Origin: Oscillospiraceae bacterium
Lineage (GTDB): Bacteria; Bacillota; Clostridia; Oscillospirales; Ruminococcaceae
DNA length: 6,005 nt
Reading direction: 5' to 3'
NCBI GenBank assembly: GCA_017848155.1
Contig: JAGAKC010000291.1
Location: 1 to 6,005 of the forward strand
Numbering within the stretch: the stretch's first letter is position 1; every line of letters begins with the position of its first letter. This document shows, piece by piece, positions 5,738 to 6,005 of this stretch. The translations under genes were made by a program, and so were the position numbers. The notes under the pieces were generated by a model. That model had not been told where the DNA came from. It saw only the letters and a program-made list of their open reading frames with translations, and made no database searches.

Positions 5738-6005
5738 GTGGAAGGTAACAACAACGTAATGGACATCAACCGTATTCTGGACGAGGCAAGAGAGCTGGGC
5801 TGTTCGGACTTGCACTTTACAGCAGGTCTGCCCCCGATAGTTCGTCTGCATGGCTCCATCAGAAAGCTCAGCGGATATCCCGATTGTACCGAACCTATCA
5901 TCGTAAATATCATCAACCAGATCACATCTATCAAGCACAAGTCCCAGATCTCAAAGGGTCTTGATACCGACTTCTCGTACGTTTCCACATCAGGCTTCCG
6001 TCACA
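5738..6005 (+). CDS. pilT: Type IV pilus retraction ATPase PilT (3' end beyond window)
   Basis: From GTG 5738 the frame is open to the window end, giving 89 residues. The product begins MEGNNNVMDINRILDEAREL, then GCSDLHFTAGLPPIVRLHGSIRKL. This matches the PilT N-terminal PAS-like domain, in which 'MDI..LL..A...GASDLHL..G.PP..R..G....L' is the family signature. PilT hexamers power pilus depolymerisation, giving twitching motility and retraction force. Only the N-terminal domain is visible; the Walker A, Asp box, Walker B and C-terminal AIRNLIRE-type motif would lie downstream. PilT rather than a second PilB is favoured because the MshEN-type domain is absent and the signature starts almost at the N-terminus. 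It is 77 bases downstream of pilB on the same strand and probably cotranscribed. Start uncertainty: ATG 5759 would remove seven residues. Confidence 0.93.
   Translation, partial: MEGNNNVMDINRILDEARELGCSDLHFTAGLPPIVRLHGSIRKLSGYPDCTEPIIVNIINQITSIKHKSQISKGLDTDFSYVSTSGFRH

Noticed and set aside
5456..5988. Two overlapping - strand open frames of 160 and 88 codons
   Set aside because: They run antisense across the end of pilB, the intergenic gap and the start of pilT. The + strand frame at 5738 is clearly PilT, so these are shadows.

Overview
The window is part of a chromosomal type IV pilus (T4P) locus from a low-to-moderate GC Gram-positive bacterium. Strong AAGGAGG-type ribosome binding sites, GTG starts, the Firmicute-style split of pilus genes and the protein sequences suggest a Clostridia member, possibly a Ruminococcus-like gut or rumen Oscillospiraceae. 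That taxonomic guess is inference only; no marker gene is present. I see no rRNA, tRNA, CRISPR array, insertion sequence or phage gene.

Layout: (1) On the + strand, 1-2681 holds three tightly spaced genes. The first is the 3' part of a large secreted protein with a PilX-like C-terminal region. Two prepilins with class III-type GFTLVE cleavage sites follow, the second probably translationally coupled to the first. (2) At 2691-2727 a strong hairpin separates this operon from a convergent gene and probably terminates both. (3) On the - strand, 3817-2744 encodes the prepilin peptidase (PilD type), with an unusually long cytoplasmic insertion before its last membrane helix. (4) The 145-base gap at 3818-3962 carries two overlapping divergent promoters and a structured leader. 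(5) On the + strand, 3963-5660 encodes the extension ATPase PilB. After a 77-base gap with a small imperfect hairpin, the retraction ATPase PilT begins at 5738 and runs off the window end.

How the genes work together: the peptidase cleaves and N-methylates the two prepilins (and any major pilin encoded elsewhere) at the cytoplasmic membrane face. PilB drives pilus polymerisation and PilT depolymerisation. The minor prepilins and the large upstream protein are likely low-abundance or tip subunits that prime assembly or contact a surface. The platform protein PilC, PilM/N/O-type proteins and the major pilin are not in the window; they probably lie outside it (inference). All the genes belong to a known machine. 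The unusual points are the peptidase insertion, a Cys in the PilB Walker A loop, a possible c-di-GMP-sensing PilB N-terminus, acidic Thr/Ala/Glu-rich segments in both prepilins, and the compact divergent promoter region.
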